Positions 1-7,975 are shown, counted from the first letter of the stretch. The stretch is DNA of 18,420 nucleotides from an uncultured Kangiella sp. (GCA_946481205.1 CAMLNB010000049.1:1-18420); one strand, 5' to 3'. A program made the numbers and translations. Notes: generated by a model not told the origin, from the letters alone.

Positions 1-1
1 C

Positions 2-700
2 TTCATTGTCGCCTTTACCTATTTCACCCTGATTCGGCCGTTCTGGGAGAGCAGCCGCGGCGGCGCCATGGTCATGCGCAGTTATGTTGTTCAGGGTGAC
101 CATGCCGATGAAGTGCGCAATGCCCTGCAATCGGCTTTGCGCGGCACCGAAGACGACAAAAGCTACCTTGGCCGGGTGACATTGGCACCCAATGGCCAGT
201 TGATTGTGACGGCGCCGGAATCCATTCATCGCGGTGTTGAAAGTCTGATCAATGATGTGCTGGCGTTTTCGCCGGGCCCGACACCCACGATCAAACTGGA
301 GGCATGGTTTGTTCGTGGCAGCACCGTTGCGGGCGCATCTGACGCCACGCTGTCCGAAGTGCAGCCCGCGCTGGCGGCAATCACCGAAGCGCAGGGCATC
401 AGCCGTTTCCAGTTGATTGAGAAATTGACCATACATGCGCGGGCTGGCCATGAAGGCGATGTAACAGGCGCGCATGCGGTGATGCGGGTCGAGCCAACCT
501 TGCGTCGCCTTGGCAAGGAACAAGCGGCCGTGTATTCGAAACTGTCACTGTGGCTGAATCGCAACGGTGCTCGTCTGAATGCCGAAATGGAAATGAAACC
601 GGGCGAGTTACTGGTGCTCGGTCAGTCGGCCTATGCCGCGGATGCTGCGGCGAGCAGCGAGAATCAGACGTTGTATTACATCGTCCGCGCCACACTCTGA
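2..700 (+). CDS. Hypothetical membrane-anchored protein, possible secretin-like N-domain (5' partial)
   Basis: I do not recognise this protein. The reading frame is open back to the first bases of the window. An ATG exists at 68, but the residues before it (FIVAFTYFTLIRPFW, from base 2) look like the end of a transmembrane helix, so the gene probably starts upstream. After this anchor come about 70 residues with alternating strands and helices (YVVQGDHADEVRNAL, then GQLIVTAPESIHRGVESLI), a pattern like secretin N-domains or BON-like folds. A second block begins PTIKLEAWFVRG and ends in a beta-like tail, LYYIVRATL. These resemblances rest on pattern only. It has no cysteine and no catalytic motif that I can see. 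It ends 12 bases before an ECF sigma factor gene and is probably co-transcribed with it, so it may be a cell-envelope component of that regulatory unit. The frame is confident; the function is unknown. Confidence 0.7.
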   Translation, partial: FIVAFTYFTLIRPFWESSRGGAMVMRSYVVQGDHADEVRNALQSALRGTEDDKSYLGRVTLAPNGQLIVTAPESIHRGVESLINDVLAFSPGPTPTIKLEAWFVRGSTVAGASDATLSEVQPALAAITEAQGISRFQLIEKLTIHARAGHEGDVTGAHAVMRVEPTLRRLGKEQAAVYSKLSLWLNRNGARLNAEMEMKPGELLVLGQSAYAADAAASSENQTLYYIVRATL

Positions 701-712
701 TTCGCTGACAAG

Positions 713-1249
713 ATGACCACCGAAATCGGCCTCACCGAGGCCGACTGGTCGGCGTTATACCAGCGACTGGAAAAGCCGCTGTATAACGCTGCTTATCGCT
801 ACGTCTGGCAGAAACAGGAAGCGCAGGATCTGGTGCAGGAAGCATTCCTGCAACTGTGGCAGCGCCGGCAGCAGATTGGCCGTGCCACCGCGGATCGCTA
901 CCTGTGGGTCGCAACGCTGAATCTCGCACGCAAGCGGCGGCGCTGGCGGGCGTTGCGGCAGTTTCTGCAGTTCGAGGATGTGCCGGAGCTGGTGGCAGAA
1001 ACGGCATCGCCGGAGCAGCAGCTGTCACAGGAACAACAGCAGCAACGTTTGCTGCAGGCGATTGACGGACTGTCAGAAAAGCTACGCAGCGTATTGTTGC
1101 TGACCGAGTTCAGCGACTACTCCTACGAGGTGATTGCCGAGATGCTGGCGATTCCTGCAGGTACCGTTGCCTCGCGGCGGCACCTGGCGTTAAAACAATT
1201 GCGTGGTGAACTGCGCGCGCAACAGGAGGCGAACGATGCCAATGCGTGA
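713..1249 (+). CDS. ECF-type RNA polymerase sigma factor
   Basis: This 178-residue protein has the length and layout of an extracytoplasmic-function (group 4) sigma-70 factor, which directs core RNA polymerase to a small set of promoters. Sigma region 2 is visible at about residues 20-55 (YNAAYRYVWQKQEAQDLVQE, with the typical acidic pair before the AFLQLW helix). Region 4 lies at about 118-167 and includes a helix-turn-helix, YEVIAEMLAIPAGTVASRRH. A glutamine-rich linker (about 98-112) joins them. No region 1.1 or 3 is present. It starts 12 bases after the upstream gene and its stop overlaps the downstream membrane-protein gene by 14 bases, so the three are likely one operon. ECF factors are usually held inactive by a co-encoded anti-sigma; the next gene is the obvious candidate. 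The family is confident; the regulon and inducing signal cannot be read here. Confidence 0.9.
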   Translation: MTTEIGLTEADWSALYQRLEKPLYNAAYRYVWQKQEAQDLVQEAFLQLWQRRQQIGRATADRYLWVATLNLARKRRRWRALRQFLQFEDVPELVAETASPEQQLSQEQQQQRLLQAIDGLSEKLRSVLLLTEFSDYSYEVIAEMLAIPAGTVASRRHLALKQLRGELRAQQEANDANA

Positions 1250-1616
1250 ACCTGAATTGCTACCGGAGCTGCAACCGCCAGCAGGTGGCTTGGCGCGCTT
1301 GCAAGCACGCCGTGCAGCGCAGGAGGCGACTGAGCTCAGCTTGCTGCCACAGTGGCGTTTGGCCTATCTGTCGCTGCTGATGGGGGCCGGTGTCGCGGTA
1401 GCGGCCTTGCGGTTCACTCCGGTCGAGCTGCCAGCGACCTTGGCGATGGATCGTTTGCTGGGCACGCCAAGCGGCGGTTCGGGTATCCGTCAGCTGGGGC
1501 CGGATACGGTGGCGCAGGCATTACCGTCAACGCAGCCAGGCGTGCGTCTGTACTGGACGGCGAGCCTGCAGGCTGACACTGGCGCAGCAAGCCGCGACGG
1601 CACGGAAGCTCTGTAA
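1236..1616 (+). CDS. Small single-pass membrane protein, candidate anti-sigma factor
   Basis: This 126-residue protein is not recognised. The ATG at 1236 is preferred over an upstream in-frame start because AGGAGG at 1224-1229 sits 6 bases before it. The gene overlaps the end of the sigma factor gene by 14 bases, which suggests coupled translation. The sequence shows a soluble N-terminal part of about 40 residues with an Arg/Ala/Glu-rich helix (GLARLQARRAAQEATE). One hydrophobic segment follows at about 41-60 (RLAYLSLLMGAGVAVAALRF), then about 65 residues with few charges. This topology and position fit an anti-sigma factor with a cytoplasmic sigma-binding arm. However, there is no zinc-binding HxxxCxxC anti-sigma motif and no cysteine at all. 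Small membrane proteins of other kinds also occur beside ECF sigma genes. The coding call is good; the function is inference. Confidence 0.72.
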   Translation: MPMREPELLPELQPPAGGLARLQARRAAQEATELSLLPQWRLAYLSLLMGAGVAVAALRFTPVELPATLAMDRLLGTPSGGSGIRQLGPDTVAQALPSTQPGVRLYWTASLQADTGAASRDGTEAL

Positions 1617-1650
1617 AGCAACAGGGCGGACCGACTTTGCTGGAACGGGG

Positions 1651-1682
1651 CGGGGGCCTTCAGTAAACTGGCGCCCGTTTTC
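1651..1682 (+). terminator. Candidate rho-independent terminator after the sigma-factor unit
   Basis: An 8-base arm at 1651-1658 pairs with 1670-1677 with one G/G mismatch around an 11-base loop, and TTTTCT follows. It lies between the last gene of the sigma unit and the DedA gene. The mismatch makes it weaker than the other terminators in this window. Confidence 0.5.
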
Positions 1683-1702
1683 TGACCGGACAGGGCCGTG
1701 CC

Positions 1703-2347
1703 GTGCCAATTATCGACTTTATCCTCAACATCGACTCCCACCTGATTGAACTGGCACAGAACTATGGCATGTGGATTTACGCCATTCTGTTCCTGATCGT
1801 CTTTGCCGAAACCGGCCTCGTGGTGACACCGTTCCTGCCCGGCGACTCGATGCTGTTCGCGCTCGGCGCAATGGGCGCCATCGGCGCCATCGACCCGCTG
1901 CTGGTGGCTGCAGTGATCATCACGGCGGCATTCTGTGGCGACAACAGCAACTACTTTATTGGCCGATTCTTTGGCCACAAGCTATTCAGCAATCCCAACT
2001 CGAAATTCTTCCGCAAGGAATACCTCGACAAGACCCACGCCTACTACGAAAAGTACGGTGCGCCGACCGTGATCATCGCGCGCTTCCTGCCGTTCGTGCG
2101 TACCTTTGCGCCGTTCGTGGCTGGCATGGGTGAAATGTACTATCCGAAATACATCGGCTTCAGTCTGGTGGGCTCCTTGCTGTGGGTGCTGGTCTGCGTC
2201 GGTGCTGGTTATTTCTTTGGCAACATTCCGATCGTCAAAGAAAACTTCTCGCTGGTGGTGATTGCACTGGTGCTGCTGCCGGGCATACCGGCGGTTGTCA
2301 CGGTAGCGAAGCATTTGTGGCAACGCCGGCAAGCGCAAGGTTCGTGA
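1703..2347 (+). CDS. DedA-family inner-membrane protein
   Basis: This 214-residue polytopic inner-membrane protein belongs to the DedA/SNARE-associated family (E. coli YqjA, YghB, DedA). Members are linked to membrane homeostasis, proton-dependent transport and lipid-carrier flipping. Conserved residues are visible: Glu36 and Asp48 in FAETGLVVTPFLPGDS, and Arg127 and Arg133 in ARFLPFVRTFAPF. These match the acidic pair and arginine pair known to matter in YqjA. Hydrophobic segments lie at about 24-40, 50-78, 137-172 and 182-202. The start is GTG at 1703, with a GGACAGGG-like ribosome binding site ending about 7 bases upstream. It appears monocistronic, since a candidate terminator precedes it and a strong one follows. 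Family assignment is confident; which DedA paralogue it represents and its substrate are not clear. Confidence 0.92.
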   Translation: MPIIDFILNIDSHLIELAQNYGMWIYAILFLIVFAETGLVVTPFLPGDSMLFALGAMGAIGAIDPLLVAAVIITAAFCGDNSNYFIGRFFGHKLFSNPNSKFFRKEYLDKTHAYYEKYGAPTVIIARFLPFVRTFAPFVAGMGEMYYPKYIGFSLVGSLLWVLVCVGAGYFFGNIPIVKENFSLVVIALVLLPGIPAVVTVAKHLWQRRQAQGS

Positions 2348-2354
2348 TCGCGCA

Positions 2355-2380
2355 ACGCCTCCTACGGGAGGCGTTTTGCT
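2355..2380 (+). terminator. Strong rho-independent terminator with UACG tetraloop
   Basis: A perfect 8-bp stem (2355-2362 with 2367-2374) is closed by a C(UACG)G tetraloop, a known extra-stable loop, and followed by TTTTGCTT. It ends the DedA transcript just before the ribosome binding site of the next gene. Confidence 0.88.
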
Positions 2381-2395
2381 TGATGGAGGTTGCCA

Positions 2396-2851
2396 ATGAG
2401 TGAACTCAGCACAGCGGCTCAAGCCGAGCAACTGGCCCTGAATTTTCTGGCGCGAGTCTGGGGCCCGAATCACGAGCTCGACGCCATTGATGAACTGATG
2501 ACCGAGGACTACGTGATTGTATCGGGCGGCAAGACCATTGCCGGTCGTGAAGCATTCAAATCCTGGGTGCGTCAGTTCCAGCAAGTCTTGCTGGATGCCC
2601 GGACGGTCAATCAGGAAGTATTCGCGAATGCCACCGGTGATCGGGTGGTATCACGCTGGATTTGCAGCGGTCGCAACAATGGGATGCTGGGCTTGCCAGC
2701 CGATGGCCGGGCAATTTCCTTCACCGGTGTTGCGATCTGGGAAGTGCGGCAAGGGCGCTTGGCCAAATGCTGGGCGGAGCGCAGTGCGTGGGAGTTGTAT
2801 CAGGAGCTGAGCGCGCCAAACACTTCAGTGCCGTCATCTCAGCCGAAATGA
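2396..2851 (+). CDS. SnoaL/NTF2-like (ester cyclase-type) protein
   Basis: This 151-residue protein has the look of the NTF2-like/SnoaL superfamily: a small alpha+beta barrel with a central cavity, used by polyketide cyclases, limonene epoxide hydrolase-like enzymes and many uncharacterised proteins. The opening helix and cone motif ([24 protein letters not shown]) are followed by [12 protein letters not shown] and a run of strands ([38 protein letters not shown]). This is the arrangement typical of the ester-cyclase/SnoaL-like group. The ATG at 2396 is chosen because GGAGG at 2385-2389 sits 6 bases upstream; a TTG at 2390 is in frame but poorly spaced. Its 3' end overlaps the convergent ppnP gene by 13 bases. 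The substrate is unknown and no catalytic residue can be assigned. Confidence 0.82.
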   Translation: MSELSTAAQAEQLALNFLARVWGPNHELDAIDELMTEDYVIVSGGKTIAGREAFKSWVRQFQQVLLDARTVNQEVFANATGDRVVSRWICSGRNNGMLGLPADGRAISFTGVAIWEVRQGRLAKCWAERSAWELYQELSAPNTSVPSSQPK

Positions 2852-3150
2852 CAGACGTAGTGCAGAGGCTCCAGTGTCTCGATTTCAAAACTGCTGTTGC
2901 CAGCAACGTTGAACGACTGGCCGCCTGTGTACTCGACGGCGGCAGCGGTGCCGGCCTGCTTGACTCGGCAACGGCCTTTCAATAATTCCATCACTTCCGG
3001 TGCGCCCGTATTGAACGTCAGTAGCGATGGCAGGATCACGCCGACTGATTTGCGACTGCCATCGGCAAAAGTCACTGTGTGCGAAATGCATTTACCGTCG
3101 AAATAGACATTGGCTTCTTTAGTTACGCTGACGTTGTCGAATTGACTCAT
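2839..3150 (-). CDS. ppnP: Pyrimidine/purine nucleoside phosphorylase PpnP
   Basis: This 103-residue cupin matches E. coli PpnP (YaiE, DUF1255) along its length. PpnP cleaves several nucleosides with phosphate to the free base and ribose 1-phosphate. Shared features include the opening [19 protein letters not shown], the central [18 protein letters not shown], and the end stretch [15 protein letters not shown] followed by YVCHFG. A cupin single-domain beta-barrel is expected, acting in the cytosol in nucleoside salvage. The start at 3150 has only a weak purine-rich stretch (AAAGAG) about 11 bases upstream. It lies 112 bases downstream of metB on the same strand, with a hairpin between, so it may be a separate transcript. 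Its last 13 bases overlap the convergent SnoaL-like gene. Confidence 0.92.
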   Translation of the reverse strand: MSQFDNVSVTKEANVYFDGKCISHTVTFADGSRKSVGVILPSLLTFNTGAPEVMELLKGRCRVKQAGTAAAVEYTGGQSFNVAGNSSFEIETLEPLHYVCHFG

Positions 3151-3173
3151 TCGGATAGGCTCTTTGCTGTGGG

Positions 3174-3213
3174 TACGGCTTCAGCCGCAAGGATTGTTCA
3201 CGGCTGAACCGTA
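3174..3213 (-). repeat. Imperfect inverted repeat between metB and ppnP
   Basis: The arms are 3174-3187 (TACGGCTTCAGCCG) and 3201-3213 (CGGCTGAACCGTA), complementary except for one bulged base, around a 13-base loop. It lies in the 112-base gap after metB. No T-run follows on either strand, so it is not a classical intrinsic terminator. It could be a 3' mRNA-stabilising hairpin or an attenuating structure at the end of the met operon. Confidence 0.6.
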
Positions 3214-3262
3214 TCGCGGTGGAAGCCACTGCCACAAATAACTGTTTCAGCTAACTCGTTTC

Positions 3263-4450
3263 TCAACCGTTAACGACTTCCAAGGCCGGTGCTTCCGATA
3301 CCGCATCGAGCGCATCTTCCAACGCCGAGCACAGATCTTCGCTGTCCTCAATGCCGATCGACAGCCGCAGCAACGTGTCGCTGATGCCGGCACGACGGCG
3401 GGCGTCGGGGTCCATGGCCGCGTGGGTCATGCTGGCAGGGTGGGCAATCAGGCTTTCGACGCCGCCAAGTGATTCGGCCAACGAGAAATGCTTCAGGTTG
3501 CTCAGCAGAGTCCGTACCTGCGCCTCACCGCCGTGCAGTTCAAAACTCAGCATCGCGCCGAAATCACTTTGCTGACGTTTAGCGATGGCATGGCCAGGAT
3601 GGCTTGGCAGGCCGGGATAGTACACATGCTTGACGGCTGGATGATGGGTCAACACATCGACAATGGCTTCGGTGTTGGCAAGGTGCACGGACAAGCGGGC
3701 TTCCAGCGTGCGCAAGCCACGCAAAGCCAGATAGGAATCGAACGGCGATGCGGTCAGGCCGAGCGCGTTGGCCCAGAACACCAGCTTTTCATGCAACTCC
3801 GGCGTTTTGGCGATCGCGGCACCACCGACGACATCGCTGTGGCCATTGATGTACTTGGTGGTGGAGTGGATGACAATGTCGGCACCGAGCGCAATCGGTT
3901 GCTGCAGCGCCGGTGACAAGAAGGTGTTGTCGACCACGACCAAGGTGCCAACGGCGTGCGCGGTCTCAGCCAGCTTCTCAATGTCGGCAATACGCAGCAA
4001 CGGATTGCTCGGGGTTTCGATCCAGAGCAGCTTTGGCTTACGTTCGCGAATGATTTGATAAATGCTGTCATCCACCTGATTGTGAAACTCGGCATTGATA
4101 ACGCCGCGCTCTTTCAAGCGGAACAGCAGGCGATAGGTGCCGCCGTAGCAATCGTGCGGCGCGATGACCAGATCTTCTGGCTTCAGCAATTGCAGGATCA
4201 GCGTGACGGCCGCCATGCCGGTGGCTGTGATGACGCCGCCAGCGCCGCCTTCCAGATCGGCCAGCGCTTCGCCGAGCAGATCGCGGGTCGGGTTGCCGGA
4301 GCGGGTGTAGTCATACGGCGGCTTCTTGCCGAATTCGGTAAAAGCAAAATTGGTCGACAAATAAATCGGCGGGATCACGGCGTTGTGATGACGGTCGGAT
4401 TCGATACCGGCGCGAACGAGGCGGGTAGCAGGGCGACAACGTTTGCTCAT
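3263..4450 (-). CDS. metB: Cystathionine gamma-synthase
   Basis: This 395-residue PLP enzyme of the Cys/Met metabolism family joins an O-acyl-homoserine with cysteine to give cystathionine, the trans-sulfuration step of methionine synthesis. It aligns with E. coli MetB (386 aa) end to end. Visible motifs are YDYTRSGNPTRD (residues about 46-57), LVIAPHDCYGGTYRL (94-108), IETPSNPLLR (144-153) and VVVDNTFLSPALQ (171-183, with Asp174 for the PLP ring nitrogen). The PLP lysine is Lys199 in HSTTKYINGHSDVVGG. The C-terminal ESLGGVESL is also present. Its high match to MetB over O-acylhomoserine sulfhydrylases favours the cystathionine route, although family members overlap in activity. The ATG at 4450 follows an AAGGAA site by about 8 bases. 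It is the third gene of the metX-metL-metB operon, 38 bases after metL, and is therefore probably MetJ-controlled. Confidence 0.96.
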   Translation of the reverse strand: MSKRCRPATRLVRAGIESDRHHNAVIPPIYLSTNFAFTEFGKKPPYDYTRSGNPTRDLLGEALADLEGGAGGVITATGMAAVTLILQLLKPEDLVIAPHDCYGGTYRLLFRLKERGVINAEFHNQVDDSIYQIIRERKPKLLWIETPSNPLLRIADIEKLAETAHAVGTLVVVDNTFLSPALQQPIALGADIVIHSTTKYINGHSDVVGGAAIAKTPELHEKLVFWANALGLTASPFDSYLALRGLRTLEARLSVHLANTEAIVDVLTHHPAVKHVYYPGLPSHPGHAIAKRQQSDFGAMLSFELHGGEAQVRTLLSNLKHFSLAESLGGVESLIAHPASMTHAAMDPDARRRAGISDTLLRLSIGIEDSEDLCSALEDALDAVSEAPALEVVNG

Positions 4451-4488
4451 GATGGATTCCTTCTTCTCTGTTCTTTTGCCTGGTCAGT

Positions 4489-6846
4489 TCAGGCCGCAAC
4501 GGCCAATGCGGCACCGACGGCGAGGGAATGACTATCGCGCGCGGCCAGTGTCTGCGCTGCGGACAGCACATCGGCGAATACGCCGGCGGCAGTGACGGCA
4601 ACTCCGGCGCCAGGACCGGACACGGTCAATGGGATCGCGCGGTACAGCGGCGAGTGATAGATGACAGCATTTTCAGTGCCGCGCAGGCGATGGAACGGCG
4701 AGCTGGCATCAACGTGTTGCAGACTGATTCGTGCCTGGCCATCCGCGTACTCCGCGACATAAGCCAAACGTTTGCCAGCGGCTGCGGCGGCATCGGCTTG
4801 CTCGCGCCAGAAGGTATTGAACGATGACAACGGTGGCGCCGTGTTGTTGTCGATCGGGATCAACGGCTGCAAGGCAATGCTGTCGCGCTCCACGGCAACA
4901 CCGCAGGTGCGCAGCAGGATCAGCAGCTTGCGGGCGACATCTTCACCGCCCAAATCAAGCAGCGGATTTGGCTCGGCATAACCCAGACTGACCGCTTCGG
5001 CAACGGCAGTGTCGAACGGGATCTGTTGTTGCACGCGATCCAGGACATAGCCAATGGTGCCCGACAGCACGGCTTGCAGTCGGTCAGGGCGATCACCGGC
5101 GCGCTGCAGATCCAGCAAGGGTCGCAACACCGGCAGCGCGGCAGCGACGGTGGTTTCGTACAGATACGGCGCGGCATTGTGTCGCGACAGTTGTTGCAGC
5201 AAATGGAAACGCTGCAGGCTGTCGGCGTTGGCGATCTTGTTGGGTGTAACGACCGCGATGCCGGCTTTCAACAGCGGCTCATAGAGCGCGGCGACGTGCT
5301 CGCTGGCTGAGGCATCCACCACGATCAAACGCGGAAACTGTTGCGCCAGCAGTTCTTGCACCAGTCGCGAGGCCGGGTCGGTGACGTCGGCGCCAGCAGC
5401 GAGTGCCTGCAAACTGCTTTCGGCGTCCAGTTCATGCTGACCGCACCAATGAACCTGATGCGAATTGCAGATGGCGACAACACGCAAACCGGCGTGATGG
5501 CGCAAACCCAAATCGGTTTTCAGCGTGGCCTGTTGCTGCCGCAGCAGTTGCAGGGTCTGCCGACCAATACGGCCGCTGGCGCCGATAATCGCGACAGCGA
5601 TTTCGTCATTGGCCGGGTACAGACAGCCGTGGGCCAGTCGGGCAAATGCATCCAGATCGGTATTGGCAAGCGTAAACGCCAGCACTCTTTCACGTTCCAG
5701 CACACGATGGCCGTTCAAGACCACGCCAGCTTGTGCGGCACGCAGTTGCAACTGCTCCAGTACCGCCAGCAGTGCTTGGTTGTCGGCAATAAACACCGAG
5801 ATCACGGCAAGCTCCGGCGTTTGGGCGTGCCAGCGGTGCAGCGACAGCGGCAACGGGGTTTGTTTGGACAGTGTTGTCGAGGTCGGCGGAATCCAGCAGG
5901 CGACAAAGGCTTGGGCACGGCTGTGGTGGGCCGGATCGATCAGGGTGCCGTGTTCGTTATCGAGCCGGCGCAGTCGCAACGACAAACGCCGTTCAAGCAA
6001 TGGTTGCAGACTGCGCGGGTGCAGCACACCGGCACCGCATTGAGCGAGCAGGCTGGCGTCATCCAACGCGAGCACCGGTACGGTGTCAGCGTTGGGCACA
6101 TAATCCGGATCGGCGCTCAGAATGCCGGCGGTGTCGCCGATGATTTCCAGCGTGTCACCAGCATGTGCAGCGACCAGTGCGGCGCTGTAATCCGAAGCAT
6201 TACGACCGAGCAGGGTGGTGCGGCCATTGGCATCGGCACCGCAGAAGCCGGTGACGACACGCAGCGATTGTTGCCAGAAGCCTGCTGGCAACTGAATAAA
6301 TGCGTTGGCAGTTTGCTGGTTATCGACGGTAGCGCTCAGTGCGTTGCCATCGGTGCGAATCAGTTTTTCGGCAGCCAACCATTCGGCACTGACATGCGCG
6401 GTACGCAGCAAGGCGGCCAGCAATTGTGCCGACAGTTTTTCGCCGAGTGCAGCCAGTGCGGCAGTTGCATGTTCATCCTGCGGATTACGCGCCAGCACTT
6501 GCAGGCTTTCTTCGCCGAGCAGCTGCAACTGGCGGTAACCGGCTGTCAGCGTCAATTGCTCGGCATCGGTCAGCAACTGTTTGCCCAGATCAAGATGACG
6601 TTGAATCAGTTGCTGCAGGCCGAGCACAGCGGTTTGTGTCTGCTCGCCCGCCAGCGATCCCAGTGTCAGCAGGGTGTCGGTGGTGCCACGTGTCGCGGAG
6701 ACGACGGCGATAATCGGTTGTTGTTGCAGGCGGAAATGCAGATGGCTGGCAACACGGCGCAGCGCGTTGGCATCCGTCAGCACGCTGCCGCCGAATTTGA
6801 GCACGGCGGTCTGCGATTTTTTTGCGGTAGTGTTCGGGTGTGTCAT
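4489..6846 (-). CDS. metL: Bifunctional aspartokinase / homoserine dehydrogenase (MetL/ThrA type)
   Basis: This 785-residue fusion catalyses the first and third steps from aspartate towards homoserine: aspartate phosphorylation and NAD(P)H reduction of aspartate semialdehyde. The N-terminal kinase has KFGGS at 17-21, VVSATRGTTDTL near 48-59 and TLLGRNASDYSA near 211-222, followed by ADPDYVPNADTVPVL. A linker of about 120 residues, with no clear canonical ACT motif, leads to the dehydrogenase with its nucleotide-binding loop GASGRIG at 422-428. Later motifs are VVTPNKIAN, VLSGTIGYVLD and YAEPNPLLDLGGEDVARKLL. Length and domain order match E. coli MetL (810 aa) and ThrA (820 aa). Position between metX and metB under MetJ argues for the methionine-linked isozyme, so metL is used, but the symbol rests on context. 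The ATG at 6846 is preferred to an in-frame TTG at 6858. It lies 12 bases after metX, with ATTGAGA as a weak ribosome binding site. Confidence 0.93.
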   Translation of the reverse strand: MTHPNTTAKKSQTAVLKFGGSVLTDANALRRVASHLHFRLQQQPIIAVVSATRGTTDTLLTLGSLAGEQTQTAVLGLQQLIQRHLDLGKQLLTDAEQLTLTAGYRQLQLLGEESLQVLARNPQDEHATAALAALGEKLSAQLLAALLRTAHVSAEWLAAEKLIRTDGNALSATVDNQQTANAFIQLPAGFWQQSLRVVTGFCGADANGRTTLLGRNASDYSAALVAAHAGDTLEIIGDTAGILSADPDYVPNADTVPVLALDDASLLAQCGAGVLHPRSLQPLLERRLSLRLRRLDNEHGTLIDPAHHSRAQAFVACWIPPTSTTLSKQTPLPLSLHRWHAQTPELAVISVFIADNQALLAVLEQLQLRAAQAGVVLNGHRVLERERVLAFTLANTDLDAFARLAHGCLYPANDEIAVAIIGASGRIGRQTLQLLRQQQATLKTDLGLRHHAGLRVVAICNSHQVHWCGQHELDAESSLQALAAGADVTDPASRLVQELLAQQFPRLIVVDASASEHVAALYEPLLKAGIAVVTPNKIANADSLQRFHLLQQLSRHNAAPYLYETTVAAALPVLRPLLDLQRAGDRPDRLQAVLSGTIGYVLDRVQQQIPFDTAVAEAVSLGYAEPNPLLDLGGEDVARKLLILLRTCGVAVERDSIALQPLIPIDNNTAPPLSSFNTFWREQADAAAAAGKRLAYVAEYADGQARISLQHVDASSPFHRLRGTENAVIYHSPLYRAIPLTVSGPGAGVAVTAAGVFADVLSAAQTLAARDSHSLAVGAALAVAA

Positions 6847-6858
6847 GGCAAATCTCAA

Positions 6859-7971
6859 TCAAGGTATCGAATGGCGGGCGTTCGTGCCGGCGTCGTATTG
6901 CGCGGCGAGGAACGGCGTCAGGACGGCCGCAACGGCTTCGGTTTCGGTGAGGAAACCATCGTGACCGTGGCGGCTGGGCACGATCACATGTTGCGCATTC
7001 GGTAGGTGGCGCGCGATCTCGCGCTGTTCGGCCACCGGATAGAGTTGGTCGGTATCAAGGCTGAGCACCAAGGTGGGTTGCGTGATCTGGTTGAGCGCCG
7101 CAGCAACGCCGCCACGCTGACGACCGATGTCGTGACTGTTCATGCATTCGGTCAGGCGGATGTAACTGTTGGCATCGAAACGTTGGACGAATTTGTCGCC
7201 CTGATAATCGAGATAGTCGAGCACGGCAAAAGCTTTGGCCTCACCCGGCCCACGACCAAAACGCTGACGCAGTTCGCTGTCGCAGCGGTACGTAAGAAAC
7301 GCCAGCTCGCGCGCCAGGGCCAGTCCGCGAACCGGGCCTTTGCCGCGGTAAAAGCCATCCTGAAAATCCGGATCGAGCCGGATCGCGGCGCGCTGGCATT
7401 CGCTGGCGGCAATGGCTTGTGAGGAGTGCGCGGCGGTAGTGCCGATCAGCACCAGCGATTGCACGAGCTCGGGTTCTTGCAGCGCGAATTCTTGCGCGAT
7501 CATGCCGCCGAGCGACGGGCCGATGACGCTGCGCAGCGTGTTGACGCCGAGGGCGCGCAGCAAACGGGTTTGCGCGGCGACCTGATCACGAATGCTGATG
7601 CGCGGAAAGTTGGCTTGGAAGCTGCCGCCATCGATTGGGTTGTAGCTGAGCGGCCCGCTGCTGCCGTAACAGGAGCCGAGCAAGTTGATGCAGACAATGA
7701 AATCGCGAGCCGGGTCGAGCGGTTTGCCAGCACCGAGTAGCTCTGGCCACCACAGCTCCAGATCGGCCGAGCCGGACAGGGCATGGATGACCAGGACGGC
7801 GTTGTCGCCCGCAGCATTGAGCGTGCCCCAACTGCGCCAGGCGAGCTCCAGCGGTGCCAGCGTCTGGCCATTCTCCAGCGCGAGGCCGGCCGGGTCGCGC
7901 CACAGGCGGACCTCGGGCGACAGCGGCACGCGGCTGGCGATGGTGGAGAGCTGATAGGCCGGAGCGGACAT
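6859..7971 (-). CDS. metX: Homoserine O-acyltransferase, MetX type
   Basis: This 370-residue alpha/beta-hydrolase-fold enzyme activates the hydroxyl of homoserine with an acyl group from acyl-CoA, the committed step of methionine synthesis. The catalytic triad is visible: Ser153 in the nucleophile elbow GPSLGG, Asp308 in SLDTDQLYP, and His337 in RHGHDGFL. MetX signature stretches LAWRSWGTLN (43-52), LLGSCYGSSGP (97-107) and YRCDSELRQRFGR (228-240) are also present. The family contains acetyl- and succinyl-transferring members that differ at a few active-site residues; I cannot decide the acyl donor from inspection. The start at 7971 gives a normal MetX N-terminus but has no recognisable Shine-Dalgarno, because met-box sequence lies almost directly before it. 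It is the first gene of metX-metL-metB and divergent from metJ. Confidence 0.93.
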   Translation of the reverse strand: MSAPAYQLSTIASRVPLSPEVRLWRDPAGLALENGQTLAPLELAWRSWGTLNAAGDNAVLVIHALSGSADLELWWPELLGAGKPLDPARDFIVCINLLGSCYGSSGPLSYNPIDGGSFQANFPRISIRDQVAAQTRLLRALGVNTLRSVIGPSLGGMIAQEFALQEPELVQSLVLIGTTAAHSSQAIAASECQRAAIRLDPDFQDGFYRGKGPVRGLALARELAFLTYRCDSELRQRFGRGPGEAKAFAVLDYLDYQGDKFVQRFDANSYIRLTECMNSHDIGRQRGGVAAALNQITQPTLVLSLDTDQLYPVAEQREIARHLPNAQHVIVPSRHGHDGFLTETEAVAAVLTPFLAAQYDAGTNARHSIP

Positions 7972-7975
7972 TTTT

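Noticed and set aside
5341..7005. 554-codon open frame on the plus strand across metL
   Set aside because: It is antisense to a clear aspartokinase-homoserine dehydrogenase. Its predicted protein is rich in Gln, Arg and Gly and matches no family pattern. Long antisense frames are expected from the codon bias of GC-rich genes.
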